Shown here piece by piece: positions 44,588-53,339 of a DNA stretch of 64,000 bases. Each line of letters starts with the position of its first letter. The first letter of the stretch is position 1. Origin of the DNA: Myxococcales bacterium. GTDB lineage: Bacteria > Myxococcota_C > UBA6777. The stretch spans positions 248,001 through 312,000 of the forward strand of contig JACKEL010000004.1 of NCBI GenBank assembly GCA_020632975.1. Reading direction: 5' to 3'. Made by a program: the position numbers and the translations under genes. Under the pieces are notes generated by a model, which did not search any database, was not told the origin of the DNA, and saw nothing but the letters and a program-made list of their open reading frames with translations.

Positions 44588-45250
44588 TTAGGTTTCTGTG
44601 GTAGGGGGAGATGGGAGAGGGCGTTCTGAACGTCGCGCCAACCAAGGCAACGCCAGAAAAGAGAACAACAACAGCAAGATAAGTGGATAGAGTTGGTGGG
44701 GCGGCTTACCAAAGGTCGCGAAGATCTGCAATCCACACATCCCACCAACGAGAAAAAGCATCTTTCGACGCTGTGTTGGAGGACAAGCCCACCACAGAAA
44801 CAAGCCCACACTCAACGCAAAAAGCACCATCTCTAGGGAAAATGCCAACATCGGATAATTCCACAAGCCAAATCCCACTTTGTGGCCCGGATAGAGCGAG
44901 AGATCGGGGCGATGGACGAGGAGATCCAACAACCAGTGTGAACTCACGGTGATCCCAACAACGCTTGCTTCTTTCCACGATAGCCGCAGAAAAGTAAGCG
45001 ACTTGGCCAAAAGCATCGCCCCAAGTCCCCAAAGCAACGTCGCCAACAGACTATGCGTGTAGGGCATGTGGTAGAGGTCGAACGGATTGGAGCGCAAACC
45101 TGGGACGATACGGACTTTTTCGACCCCTGTTAGCACAAAGGCTGCCCAAAAGATATCGACAAACTGGGCCGCTAAAAAGAGCACCCAAAGAGGTATCTTG
45201 GGTTGGGCAGACTTGGCGACAAAAGCCGCGCTGTAATGGCCGATATACAT
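44588..45250 (-). CDS. YdjM/DUF457-like integral membrane protein (putative metal-dependent hydrolase)
   Basis: ATG at 45250 (GGAGA upstream) gives 220 residues with about six membrane helices. It opens MYIGHYSAAFVAK, and later has YTHSLLATLLWG and SSHWLLDLLVHRPDLSL; conserved His and Asp at helix ends are the basis for the metal-dependent-hydrolase label given to this family. True activity is not established for the family. It begins four bases after the pdxJ stop, so the two are co-transcribed. Confidence 0.75.
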   Translation of the reverse strand: MYIGHYSAAFVAKSAQPKIPLWVLFLAAQFVDIFWAAFVLTGVEKVRIVPGLRSNPFDLYHMPYTHSLLATLLWGLGAMLLAKSLTFLRLSWKEASVVGITVSSHWLLDLLVHRPDLSLYPGHKVGFGLWNYPMLAFSLEMVLFALSVGLFLWWACPPTQRRKMLFLVGGMCGLQIFATFGKPPHQLYPLILLLLFSFLALPWLARRSERPLPSPPTTET

Positions 45251-45254
45251 CTTC

Positions 45255-46046
45255 TTATCTCCCTGGGGGAGGAGAAAGTTTGGGTGATGCGTGGCCTTGA
45301 AGGACTTTGAGGTAGGCTTGCACAGTCGCATAAAGCCCCATGTCGATGGCATCTGCGATCAGTGCGTGTCCAATGGAGACTTCAAGGAGGTTGGGGACGC
45401 GTGCGCAAAAAGCCCCAAGGTTCTGCAAGTTGAGGTCGTGCCCTGCATTGATCCCAAGCCCCAACTCTGCGGCGCGTTGGGCGGCTTGGGCGTAGGTCTC
45501 TAGTTGTGTGCCCATGTTCGTTTGCCCAAAAGAAGCCGCATAAGGCTCAGTGTAAAGCTCGATGCGATCCACACCAAGTTCGGCTGCGCGTTCGATTTGT
45601 TCGATGTCTGGGTCCATAAAGAGACTGACGCGCATCCCATCTTCTTTGAAAGCCTCAACCACAGGTCTCAAACGCTCACTTGTGGTGCGCAGATCCCAGC
45701 CATGATCAGAGGTCGAAGCATTTGGATCATCGGGTACAAGGGTGCATTGGTGCGGACGGATCTTGCGAACAAGCTCAAACCACGCCGCTTTTTCGTCCGT
45801 TTGGGCATGGACAAATGGATTTCCTTCGATGTTGTATTCGATATGGGGATACTGCTTTAGGAGTCCTTCAAGCTCGAAGGCATCGGTCTTTCGGATGTGT
45901 CTCTCATCTGGTCTTGGATGGATCGTGATGCCGTGGGCGCCCGCTGCGATGCAAGTTTGCGCAGCGTGTAGGACATTGGGGATGTTGAGAGGGCGCGAGT
46001 TTCGAATAAATGCGATCTTGTTCACATTGACGCTGAGTTGGGTCAC
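45255..46046 (-). CDS. pdxJ: Pyridoxine 5'-phosphate synthase
   Basis: Condenses 1-deoxyxylulose 5-phosphate with aminoacetone phosphate to pyridoxine 5'-phosphate in the DXP-dependent vitamin B6 route. Family motifs: LSVNVNKIAFIRNSR, GITIHPRPDERHI, EYNIEGNP, CTLVPDDPNA, VSLFMDPD, ELYTEPYA, GINAGHDLNLQN, VSIGHALIADA. A GTG at 46046 is chosen: AAGGAG lies six bases before it, whereas the same site directly abuts the ATG two codons upstream, which is too close. The product is 263 residues, standard length. pdxA is not in the window. It is followed after four bases by the YdjM-like gene. Confidence 0.93.
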   Translation of the reverse strand: MTQLSVNVNKIAFIRNSRPLNIPNVLHAAQTCIAAGAHGITIHPRPDERHIRKTDAFELEGLLKQYPHIEYNIEGNPFVHAQTDEKAAWFELVRKIRPHQCTLVPDDPNASTSDHGWDLRTTSERLRPVVEAFKEDGMRVSLFMDPDIEQIERAAELGVDRIELYTEPYAASFGQTNMGTQLETYAQAAQRAAELGLGINAGHDLNLQNLGAFCARVPNLLEVSIGHALIADAIDMGLYATVQAYLKVLQGHASPKLSPPPGR

Positions 46047-46052
46047 GAGCAT

Positions 46053-46058
46053 CTCCTT
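46053..46058 (-). promoter_or_regulatory. Ribosome binding site deciding the pdxJ start
   Basis: AAGGAG touches the ATG at 46052 with no spacer but is six bases from the GTG at 46046, which therefore is the better start. Confidence 0.6.
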
Positions 46059-46214
46059 ATCGCTGAAGGTACAGGAGGGTTGGGACAAAAGAGACAAGAT
46101 TGTGATGATCGCGAGGGGCAGTGTCTAGGGGCTCTTGAGGAAATCTTGTGGGATGGGGGCTTTTTTTTGGCGCGAGAACGAGCTTTTTGGTGCCTTTGAG
46201 CGGGGGAGGCTGCA

Positions 46215-46796
46215 TCAGTGAAAGGGCTTGGGGGCGAGAAAGTGCCAAAGCAAAAGAGATATCGGGATACGCAGAGAGAATCCAATCGAAGCGACGGTCT
46301 TTTCGGGTTGGAAGAACAAGTTCCCTTCGAGCGAAAAGATCGACCAACCGAGCGCCAAGCGTAGGAAGCCTTGGTTGGGGCCGCGATAACCGCCTTCCAA
46401 AGAGGCATGGAGCCCCATGCTTGTAGAGAGACCTTCGACATATCCGCCGACTTCCCACGCCAAAGTATGCTCAAGCGCAGCGATCGCACCCACAGAAAGG
46501 ACCCACTGTGAACGCAAGCTATTGTGGATGAAACTTGCGCCCACTCTCATACGTGGCAAAAACGCCCACTGGCCCGAAGAAAACTCGTAGCGTGTCCCTA
46601 CGGAGAGCGACAAATCAAACCAAGTGCTCCATCGACTGTATTGGAAAAATCCTTTGGGTACTCTGATGATACGCTTAACGATCTTTTTGCGGGTCTTGGT
46701 CGTGGTTGCTTGGGAGGTGGGCTGTGCTTGGACATCTTGGGGAGATGTGAACAAGAGAATGCCCAAAAGACCCGTGTAGAGGAGGTTATAACGCAT
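46215..46796 (-). CDS. Putative outer-membrane beta-barrel protein
   Basis: A 193-residue protein with a signal peptide ending near VQAQ (residue 24). The mature part alternates polar and hydrophobic residues and aromatic belts: WFDLSLSVGTRYEF, FLPRMRVGASFI, WVLSVGAIAALEHT, LHASLEGGYRG, FLRLALGWSIFSLEGNLFF. This suggests about eight beta strands of a small outer-membrane barrel. No family name can be given. Its start overlaps the end of the upstream lipoprotein gene by 11 bases, so the two are coupled. The final residues (PKPFH) lack the usual terminal Phe by one position. Confidence 0.6.
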   Translation of the reverse strand: MRYNLLYTGLLGILLFTSPQDVQAQPTSQATTTKTRKKIVKRIIRVPKGFFQYSRWSTWFDLSLSVGTRYEFSSGQWAFLPRMRVGASFIHNSLRSQWVLSVGAIAALEHTLAWEVGGYVEGLSTSMGLHASLEGGYRGPNQGFLRLALGWSIFSLEGNLFFQPEKTVASIGFSLRIPISLLLWHFLAPKPFH

Positions 46797-47247
46797 GGCT
46801 TTGTTGTCCCGCGCGGAGCTGAGCGCGTAAGAAAAGCTGCATGCCTTGTTTTTCTGTGATCGCTTTTTCTTGGAAGATCCTGCGTGCTTCGTCGCATGGA
46901 AAGAGTCGTCTCAAGCACTGAGCGAGGTTTGCATCTTTTGTTTTGAAGGTTGTCTTACAAAAACGAGGTCGCGATGTGATCTCGACAGAACCTTTGATCA
47001 TTTGGAGGGACTTGGGGATGGGGCATCGTCTTGCCCCAAGAAAGAAGAACTTGGACAACAAAGGCACAAAAAGATCTTCTTGGGCTGCGGGTTGGGAAGC
47101 GACTTGGATGCTTGAGAGCTTCGAGATACCCGGAAAATGCAAAGACACATAATGAAGGGGGGCTACATCTTCTTTTTCTTGGGTGCATCCAGTAAAAGAC
47201 ACCCCCATGCAAGAAAAGAGAAGGACAAAAAAGTATTGTGGTTTCAT
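46786..47247 (-). CDS. Uncharacterised lipoprotein
   Basis: ATG at 47247 (GGAG eight bases upstream) gives 153 residues. MKPQYFFVLLFSCMGVSF leads to lipobox FTGC at about residue 21. The mature part has four cysteines besides the lipidated one (RRCPIP, RFCKTT, AQCLRR, LFPCDE), which may form two disulfides. I do not recognise the family. It overlaps the beta-barrel gene by 11 bases, so the two products may act together in the outer membrane. Confidence 0.65.
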   Translation of the reverse strand: MKPQYFFVLLFSCMGVSFTGCTQEKEDVAPLHYVSLHFPGISKLSSIQVASQPAAQEDLFVPLLSKFFFLGARRCPIPKSLQMIKGSVEITSRPRFCKTTFKTKDANLAQCLRRLFPCDEARRIFQEKAITEKQGMQLFLRAQLRAGQQSHAL

Positions 47248-47296
47248 GATCTCGCTCCAATCCTCTTGGGGGGTCGATGCCAAAAAAAAGAGATGG

Positions 47297-47336
47297 AAAA
47301 AAAGACGAACAAAAAGAAAATAATTCGTCTTTTTTT
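47297..47336. terminator. Strong bidirectional intrinsic terminator
   Basis: Perfect 13-base stem: seven A followed by GACGAA, a 14-base loop, then TTCGTC followed by seven T. It reads as a terminator on either strand and mainly serves the small lipoprotein gene ending at 47393. Confidence 0.85.
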
Positions 47337-47392
47337 CTGAAAAGGGGATGTCTTTCTTTTACTAGATTACAAAAGAGATGAAGGGGCGGATA

Positions 47393-47608
47393 TTAGGGCG
47401 TTTGTGCGCGGCAGCGAACGATCTGGATACCATCTACTTCGCAGACATACACTTTCCGCAGCGCCCCAAAGAGAAAGCTATCGTTTTGCAAGATGGCTAC
47501 TTTGCTGCCTGATTGGTTCATGGCTACGCCTGAGTAGAAGCAACCTTGTGCAAACATCGCAAAAAAAGCCGCGAGAAACAACGAAAGAAAAATACGACGT
47601 GTCTTCAT
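47393..47608 (-). CDS. Small lipoprotein, 71 residues
   Basis: MKTRRIFLSLFLAAFFAMFAQGC is a textbook lipoprotein signal with cleavage before Cys23. The mature peptide has 49 residues: YSGVAMNQSGSKVAIL, NDSFLFGALRKVYVCEV, then IVRCR. Two further cysteines may pair. AAGGAG lies nine bases before the ATG and a strong terminator follows, so this is a monocistronic, probably well-expressed gene. The tandem of a structural lipoprotein beside a defence-like gene is not otherwise suggestive. No family recognised. Confidence 0.75.
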   Translation of the reverse strand: MKTRRIFLSLFLAAFFAMFAQGCFYSGVAMNQSGSKVAILQNDSFLFGALRKVYVCEVDGIQIVRCRAQTP

Positions 47609-47710
47609 GGTAAAAGTCTCCTTTTTATTTTGGGGGGGATTTTGCCGAGGACTTATTTCCTCCGACGATGTTTTATGTAGCGTGAGGTTTTAAGACTGTC
47701 AAATGTAAAA

Positions 47711-47738
47711 TTGTTTTTATTTTTCAATGTTTTATATT
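47711..47738 (+). promoter_or_regulatory. Possible promoter of the STAND NTPase gene
   Basis: TTGTTT, a 16-base spacer and TATATT in an AT-rich tract. It would give a leader of about 200 bases to the ATG at 47952. Confidence 0.35.
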
Positions 47739-47940
47739 TGTTCAAATGTGTCTAAAATGTGTTCGGGTATGTCCATTTATTGAACAGAAAAAATGGATTT
47801 GAAGGAATTGTCCGCGATGTGGACAATGTGGGTCGGAGCGTGTGGGGTTGGGTGTTTTTGTAGGATGTGTTATGAGAGAAGAGGTTCAGAGCGTGTGGTG
47901 GATGGTTTCATCACCAAAGCATCCGTCAGTCGGGAAACAA

Positions 47941-47946
47941 AAGGAG
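47941..47946 (+). promoter_or_regulatory. Ribosome binding site deciding the STAND start
   Basis: AAGGAG, five bases before the ATG at 47952; the upstream ATG at 47793 has none. Confidence 0.6.
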
Positions 47947-47951
47947 CGAGT

Positions 47952-50900
47952 ATGCGAGAGGTCTTGGGGCTTGCACGTGAACTTCACGATGAGGTGTGGG
48001 TCTGCGGGGATGCTTTGTTGGGTACAGAACTTTCGATGATCAACGATACGATATGGCGTTGTGGCTTTGTGCCAAACGAGCTTGTTGTGGATGAAAAAGC
48101 TCAAGATGAGGGGATGATAGAGGCTGGGGAACTTCAACAGCGAGCCGCACTGTTGGTCGTGGCAGGGCAACTTGAAGACTGGGAGGTTGGTGGGCCGCCT
48201 GCTACCGTTCTTGCGTGGATGCGCCACGCGCGCTCAGCGGGGATTGGTATCTTTATGGTGGTTTGGTGTCGTCCGCGTTTTCCGCGTGCGCGTCGTGAGG
48301 CTTTTATACAACACTGGCAGGCTGAAGGTGCTGAGATCTTTTCTACGGAAGAGGCCGATCCTTGGTCTGTTTGGGAAGAACAGCCAGTTGTTCAAAAGAG
48401 CGTGCGTGCGGATCGTGTACTTTGTTGTTCGACCGAGCAACAAGCGCTCAAAGGCATCTTTTCTTCGATCCTGTGGTTATTAACACGCCAAGAGCCCGCA
48501 CATACCGCGCGAGAGCGCCATCTCGACAGCCTTTTGGGTCAAGATCTGCTTTCTAGTTCACAGAGAACCAACGACCTGACAGACGATCTTGAGGCCAGTG
48601 AGATCGCTTTGCATCACCCGAATGCTCGCAGAATCCCATTGCCTCCGATGCCTTACGTGGTACATCCGTATATCCTGACGCGGCGATTCTTTGGTCGCGA
48701 GAATGAATTGGAGATGTTGGATGACTGGGGAAGATCGTCTGATTCGACCCTTGTGATCGATGGCATCGGCGGGGTGGGCAAGAGTGCTTTGACGTGGCAC
48801 TGGTTTTGTCACTACGCAGCCCAGTCGATCCCTGATCTCGAAGGCGCGATGTGGTGGAGCTTTTACGAGAGCAACGCCACGATGGACGCTTTTTTGCGCC
48901 AAGCCTTGCTTTATGTGAGCGAACCTGCAGAAGCCGCGAGCTTACCGCTGCTCAAATACGAAGAGCGCATCGAACGGCTTTTTGAGATCCTAAAAAAGCG
49001 AAGGATTCTTTTTGTTTTTGATGGGATCGAGCGAATCATGGTGGCTTATCATCGCTTGGATGCTTCGCATCTGCGGGATGACCAAGTGGAAGCGAGCGCA
49101 GAAGTCTTACGCGAACGCCAAGAACGCTCTTTTACAGACCCGCAACATGGGGATCTTTTGCGCGTTCTCTGCCAGCAAACACAGTGCAAGTTGCTGATCA
49201 GTACGCGCCTCAAACCTTACGACCTCGAAGAAAAGATGTCCGAAGGACAATCTCCCATGCTCGATGGGATACGCTATCGTTATCTCGATAGCTTGGAGCC
49301 CAAAGATGCTTTGGCGTTGGTGGCCTCGCGCGGTGTCTCTGGAAACCAAGACGCGATGCGGGACTTTATGGGGCTTTTTGATTACCACAGCCTTCTCTTG
49401 GGGGTCTTGGCGGGAATCATCGTCCATGATCGCCAAGCCAAGGGCGACTTCGATCGTTGGTACGCTTTGCATCGTGAGTCGTTGGACTTTGCTGCGCTGA
49501 CTTCTGCCCAACGCCGCATCATGTTGTTGCGCCTTGCTTTGGAGAGTTTGCCCAAGACCTCGCGGCGTTTGTTGTGCCAAGTTGCAGCGTTTCGTTATCC
49601 TGTACGCTTTGATGCGTTGTTGCCCTTGCATCGGCCTGTTCCAGATCCTCCGAGTGAGCCTGGACGTCCTTTTGAATACTGGCTGAACGATCTCCGCGAA
49701 CAGTACGCAAACACCGATGACGACGAAGAGCGTGAATCTTTGCTTGAAGAGATCGCCTTGGAAGAAGAGGAGATCGCCGAACAACATGCGCGATGGCGTA
49801 TCTTTTTGCGGGAGAAGCGACGTTATAGCCAACGTGCGGACGTTTGCGATGTGCGCGCCAACTTCCACGTATCGCTGTGTTTGTTGGAGCGCTATGGCTT
49901 GTTGCAGTGGGATCGACCTGCGAATCGCTATGACTTGCACCCCGTGGTACGGGGGTATGCGTTTGAACAACTCGAAGGACGAGAGCGGCATAAGACATTT
50001 TCTCATATCCGCGATCACTTTGAGCGTTTGCCACCTGAAGACATGAAGACCATTGAAGAGGTCAGCGAGCTTCGCCGAACCATCGAGATCTATCATGCTT
50101 TGATCGGCGCAGGAAACTTCGATGAGGCCGCATCCTTCTACAGCACACAACTCAACCAAGTATTGTTCAACCAGTTGGGTGCTTACTACACGATGATCGA
50201 GTTGTTGAGTCCGCTGTTCCCGAGGGGATTGGAAAAGCGTCCAGCATTGCGTTCGTTGTTTGCGCAGGGTGCGCGGATCGTGGATATCTCCAATGCCCTG
50301 AATATGGTCGGGCGCGGTGATGAAGCCAAGCGGATGCGTGCGATGTCGATCGAGATCGACTTAGAGCAGCAGAGCGGGGCGGCCTTGGGTATCTCCTTGA
50401 TCAACTATGCGTTGTCTTTGGAAGACGAAGATCGCGTCGAGGCGGCCTCTCGTTGTTTGCGACTGGCTTTGGAAGTGAGTCGCGCCGCAGAAGACGATCG
50501 CAGCGTGATCTTGTCACTGTTGTACCTGTCGTCTTTGGCTGTTGAGATGGGTGACGAAGAGTCTTTCTTGCGTTGGGAACGTGAGTTTTTTGCATGTCCT
50601 TCGTATGTAAAGACGCATGATCGTTTGGCGCGTTTGTATCTGTACCGTGCGCACTGGATGATCGATCACGGCGAAGATCCCGAGCAAAGCAAGCTTCTCT
50701 CGCAAGCATGGGAAGAGGCTGTGGCTTGTCGAAGCGCTTCCATTCAGTGTGCTGTACAACGTTGGCGAGCGACTTGGGCTTTGCAACAAGGGAAACTGGA
50801 TGTTGCAGAGCGAGGCTTTGAAGAAAGCATCCGTATCGCCCGCAAGTCGGGCTCTGTGAATGTTGCGATTTATCTTGGGCGCCTTGCACAAGTTCGCTTG

Positions 50901-51239
50901 AGGCAAGGGCGTACCCAAGAAGCGTCGATGTTGATCGAAGAAGCTCTGTCGATTCGTGAGTCTTTTATCTCGCTCCATCTTGATGCTGCGGATGTGTTTT
51001 ATGCGACGGGGCAAGAAGAGCGTGGGAAACGCCATCTGTTGCGTGCTTACCAAGAAGCCTGGGCGGAAGGTCCCCCTTATTGCTGGCGTACCTCGTTGGC
51101 GCGTTGTGAAGATGCTTGCCAAGCGCGCGGTCTCCCTCTTCCCATCTTGGCACCTTTCGATCCACAATCTCGTGTTGTGTTGCCTCATGAGGAACGAATT
51201 GAAGAGTTTATCCGTCGTTTACGCGAAGATCTCGGATAA
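47952..51239 (+). CDS. STAND-type (NB-ARC-like) NTPase with TPR-like C-terminus
   Basis: A 1,095-residue cytoplasmic protein. Residues 1 to about 225 form an alpha/beta domain of unknown family, with strands EVWVCGDALL, AALLVVAG, IGIFMVVW and AEIFS. The NTPase starts with FFGRENELEML (about 244): Walker A GIGGVGKSA (Lys277), Walker B ILFVFDGIER (Asp357), a sensor-like KLLISTRLKPYD, and a LLLGVLAG helix similar to the GLPL motif. A winged-helix stretch (LLCQVAAF, YDLHPVVRGYAFEQL) follows, then helical TPR-like repeats from about 800. This is the layout of STAND sensors (Avs, NLR, MalT, AfsR types): the repeat part senses, the ATPase oligomerises, the N-terminal domain acts. The partner gene follows after 11 bases. 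An upstream ATG at 47793 is the alternative start. Confidence 0.85.
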   Translation: MREVLGLARELHDEVWVCGDALLGTELSMINDTIWRCGFVPNELVVDEKAQDEGMIEAGELQQRAALLVVAGQLEDWEVGGPPATVLAWMRHARSAGIGIFMVVWCRPRFPRARREAFIQHWQAEGAEIFSTEEADPWSVWEEQPVVQKSVRADRVLCCSTEQQALKGIFSSILWLLTRQEPAHTARERHLDSLLGQDLLSSSQRTNDLTDDLEASEIALHHPNARRIPLPPMPYVVHPYILTRRFFGRENELEMLDDWGRSSDSTLVIDGIGGVGKSALTWHWFCHYAAQSIPDLEGAMWWSFYESNATMDAFLRQALLYVSEPAEAASLPLLKYEERIERLFEILKKRRILFVFDGIERIMVAYHRLDASHLRDDQVEASAEVLRERQERSFTDPQHGDLLRVLCQQTQCKLLISTRLKPYDLEEKMSEGQSPMLDGIRYRYLDSLEPKDALALVASRGVSGNQDAMRDFMGLFDYHSLLLGVLAGIIVHDRQAKGDFDRWYALHRESLDFAALTSAQRRIMLLRLALESLPKTSRRLLCQVAAFRYPVRFDALLPLHRPVPDPPSEPGRPFEYWLNDLREQYANTDDDEERESLLEEIALEEEEIAEQHARWRIFLREKRRYSQRADVCDVRANFHVSLCLLERYGLLQWDRPANRYDLHPVVRGYAFEQLEGRERHKTFSHIRDHFERLPPEDMKTIEEVSELRRTIEIYHALIGAGNFDEAASFYSTQLNQVLFNQLGAYYTMIELLSPLFPRGLEKRPALRSLFAQGARIVDISNALNMVGRGDEAKRMRAMSIEIDLEQQSGAALGISLINYALSLEDEDRVEAASRCLRLALEVSRAAEDDRSVILSLLYLSSLAVEMGDEESFLRWEREFFACPSYVKTHDRLARLYLYRAHWMIDHGEDPEQSKLLSQAWEEAVACRSASIQCAVQRWRATWALQQGKLDVAERGFEESIRIARKSGSVNVAIYLGRLAQVRLRQGRTQEASMLIEEALSIRESFISLHLDAADVFYATGQEERGKRHLLRAYQEAWAEGPPYCWRTSLARCEDACQARGLPLPILAPFDPQSRVVLPHEERIEEFIRRLREDLG

Positions 51240-51250
51240 AGGAATAGAGG

Positions 51251-51838
51251 ATGCGCTATAACCCTAGCGAAAAAGTCGATGTTGACTTTCATACAAAGTC
51301 TTTGATGGAGATCGCTGCACAAGCGGATGAGATCGAACCCGAAGTCGCGGAGTTTTTTGCGTGGGAGTGCGGTGTTTGGGCCTTGCAACAAGAACGAGAA
51401 AGCGGTCGCAAGCTCCCTCCGCCTTTGTGGAAAGCTCTTGATGCAGCACGCTCTGTGTTGGAAGGGCGTTTGGCCCCAAAAGAGCTGGAGTTGCATCGAA
51501 GCAGTGCGCTTGGACTTGCAGGGGCGCTCTCCCCAGAACAACCCTTTTCTTCGTTGCGTAAGTCGCTTTGCTGGATCGTTGCTTATATCTGTAGCATCCC
51601 TGAGGACGGCTTTTGGCGCCAACAAAATCTGCGGCAAGTCTTGCATCACTTGGCTCCTTTGTTGGAGATGTGGCCTCACGCAAATCCTTATTGGGGAGGA
51701 GAGCGATTGCAAGCGCTTCGTTCGATGCATCGGGCTTTACAGCGTCGTTTATGTTTGCTTTTGTTGGCGAGGGCCAAAAAGATCGATGCGTTCGTTCCTT
51801 TGGCGCGCCTAGAGTTGGAAGAGGGGCTGTTTGGGTGA
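51251..51838 (+). CDS. Small helical partner of the STAND NTPase
   Basis: A 195-residue, mostly helical protein without signal peptide or known motif. Segments include EIEPEVAEFFAWECGVWALQQ, SSLRKSLCWIVAYICSIPEDG and ALRSMHRALQRRLCLLLLARAKK. It starts 11 bases after the STAND stop with AGAGG near the ATG, so the two are one operon. It ends seven bases before the stop of the convergent P450 gene. It could be an adaptor, inhibitor or effector for the NTPase, but the sequence alone does not decide. No family recognised. Confidence 0.7.
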   Translation: MRYNPSEKVDVDFHTKSLMEIAAQADEIEPEVAEFFAWECGVWALQQERESGRKLPPPLWKALDAARSVLEGRLAPKELELHRSSALGLAGALSPEQPFSSLRKSLCWIVAYICSIPEDGFWRQQNLRQVLHHLAPLLEMWPHANPYWGGERLQALRSMHRALQRRLCLLLLARAKKIDAFVPLARLELEEGLFG

Positions 51839-51845
51839 GGGGTGC

Positions 51846-53258
51846 TTAATCAAGCCAACGCAGGGTCGCAGGGAGTTCTCCTTTGGGGCGGAGGGTGATC
51901 AAAGCTTCGGGTTCTGCGTAGTGATGCGCGGGGACATTCACCTCAACATGCTGCATGAGCATCGCCAAGATAAGTTGGGCCTCAAGCATCGCAAATCCCT
52001 TTCCAATGCACATACGCTGCCCCCCGCCAAAAGGAAAATACGCAAAGCGATGGCGTTGTTTTTCTGTTTCTGGGAAAAAACGTGTGGGATCAAAACGACC
52101 AGGATCTTTCCAAAAGCCCGGATGACGGTGTGTTGAGAATGGACTAATCACGACCGTTGAACCTGCTGGGATCGTGTAACCGTCGATCTCATCGTCTTCT
52201 TCTGCGCGTCGAGTCAGTGCCCAAGCTGGCGGATAGAGACGCATCGCTTCTTGTATCACCATCGACAACAGCGGAATCGCTGGAAGATCCGAGACCAAAG
52301 GTGCCCTTCCTTGTAAGTGAGCACGGCAGTCTTGTTGAAGGTAGTGTGCGATCTTGGGGTGTTTGGAGAGCAAGTAGAGCGTCCACGACAGTGTGTTGGC
52401 CGTGGTCTCATGTCCCGCGATCATCATCGTCAACAACTCGTCGCGGATCTGAGCGTGCGACATGGGTTCTTGGGTTTCTTCATCGCGGGCTTGAAGCAAA
52501 AGGCTCACAAGATCCCGACGTGGCTTGTTTGGAGCGCGCAAGATGTCTTTGCGGCGCTCGTCGATCATCGAAGTCACGATGTGATGGAGTTTGGCGGTAC
52601 TTTGGCGGATACGTTTGTTTCGCGGCGTTGGGGCACCTGACCACACGATCTCGACAGGTCCCAATAACATCAACTCTTTGCTTGCGGTCTCAAACGCCGC
52701 ACCCACTTCGTTGGAGGCGCCCAACAAATCCAGATCGAACAAGGCGCGACCCACGATATGCAAGGTCAATCTTGTCATCTCTTCGACGATGTCGATGGAT
52801 TGGGCTGGATCCTTCTTGGCACGCCAACGATCGAGCATATTCTCTGTGCATTCCAACATCATGGGGCCCAAGTCTTCGACGTGTTGGCGCGAAAAGAGCG
52901 GCTGGATCATGCGCCGCTGCTTTTTCCACAGCTCCCCTTCGCTCGTCAAAAGCCCTTCTCCGCCCAAACGCCGCAACAGTCTGTAATCAATGGTGCGTTT
53001 GCTGTAGATCCGCGCTTTTTCTTGAAGCACATGTCGAACATGATCCGGGTGATTGAGTTGGTAGATCGGCCACACAAACATCCGATAATACGTCATGTCG
53101 CCGCTTTGGGAGGCATTTTGGTGCATGACTTCTGGGTTGGTGTAGAGACCCACGCTTTCCGTGATCAGCGCGGCGTTGGGTCCAGGAGGACGTTTGGGGC
53201 CTCGCAGTAAAGCTGCAAAGTTGTTGTTGCGTAAAGCCCCGCGGATGGAGGTCAACAT
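51846..53258 (-). CDS. Cytochrome P450
   Basis: A 470-residue haem monooxygenase. The I-helix oxygen-activation motif is AGHETTA (281-287), the K-helix is EAMR (Glu337, Arg340), and the haem loop is FGGGQRMCIG with ligand Cys417. RFDPTRFF is the usual meander region. The closeness to eukaryotic-type classes (AGHETTA, WTLYLLSKHP) suggests the CYP102/CYP4-like branch, known for fatty-acid hydroxylation, but it has no fused reductase and no membrane anchor is evident. No ferredoxin gene is adjacent. It lies 81 bases after the small gene at 53340 on the same strand. Confidence 0.95.
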   Translation of the reverse strand: MLTSIRGALRNNNFAALLRGPKRPPGPNAALITESVGLYTNPEVMHQNASQSGDMTYYRMFVWPIYQLNHPDHVRHVLQEKARIYSKRTIDYRLLRRLGGEGLLTSEGELWKKQRRMIQPLFSRQHVEDLGPMMLECTENMLDRWRAKKDPAQSIDIVEEMTRLTLHIVGRALFDLDLLGASNEVGAAFETASKELMLLGPVEIVWSGAPTPRNKRIRQSTAKLHHIVTSMIDERRKDILRAPNKPRRDLVSLLLQARDEETQEPMSHAQIRDELLTMMIAGHETTANTLSWTLYLLSKHPKIAHYLQQDCRAHLQGRAPLVSDLPAIPLLSMVIQEAMRLYPPAWALTRRAEEDDEIDGYTIPAGSTVVISPFSTHRHPGFWKDPGRFDPTRFFPETEKQRHRFAYFPFGGGQRMCIGKGFAMLEAQLILAMLMQHVEVNVPAHHYAEPEALITLRPKGELPATLRWLD

Positions 53259-53339
53259 CTGTTTGGTCCCCTTGGTTCAAAGCGTCGATGAGAGCGGGTT
53301 TGGCGGCGAGCACATCAAAAGAGCTAGCTGCTTTTTCGC

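Larger units (their letters stand above)
47609..47951. other. AT-rich divergent control region
   Basis: This 343-base stretch separates the small lipoprotein from the STAND gene. Bases 47690-47770 are very AT-rich against the surroundings. A promoter-like pair sits at 47711-47738. An in-frame ATG at 47793 would extend the STAND protein by 53 residues but lacks a ribosome site; otherwise nothing coding is seen. Confidence 0.5.

Noticed and set aside
47793..47951. 53-residue N-terminal extension of the STAND protein
   Set aside because: The ATG at 47793 has no ribosome site, while AAGGAG sits five bases before the ATG at 47952. It remains possible if the AT-rich promoter starts a short leader.
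49107..50159. 350-codon frame opposite the STAND gene
   Set aside because: Lies inside well-defined NTPase coding sequence; no motif or ribosome site supports it.
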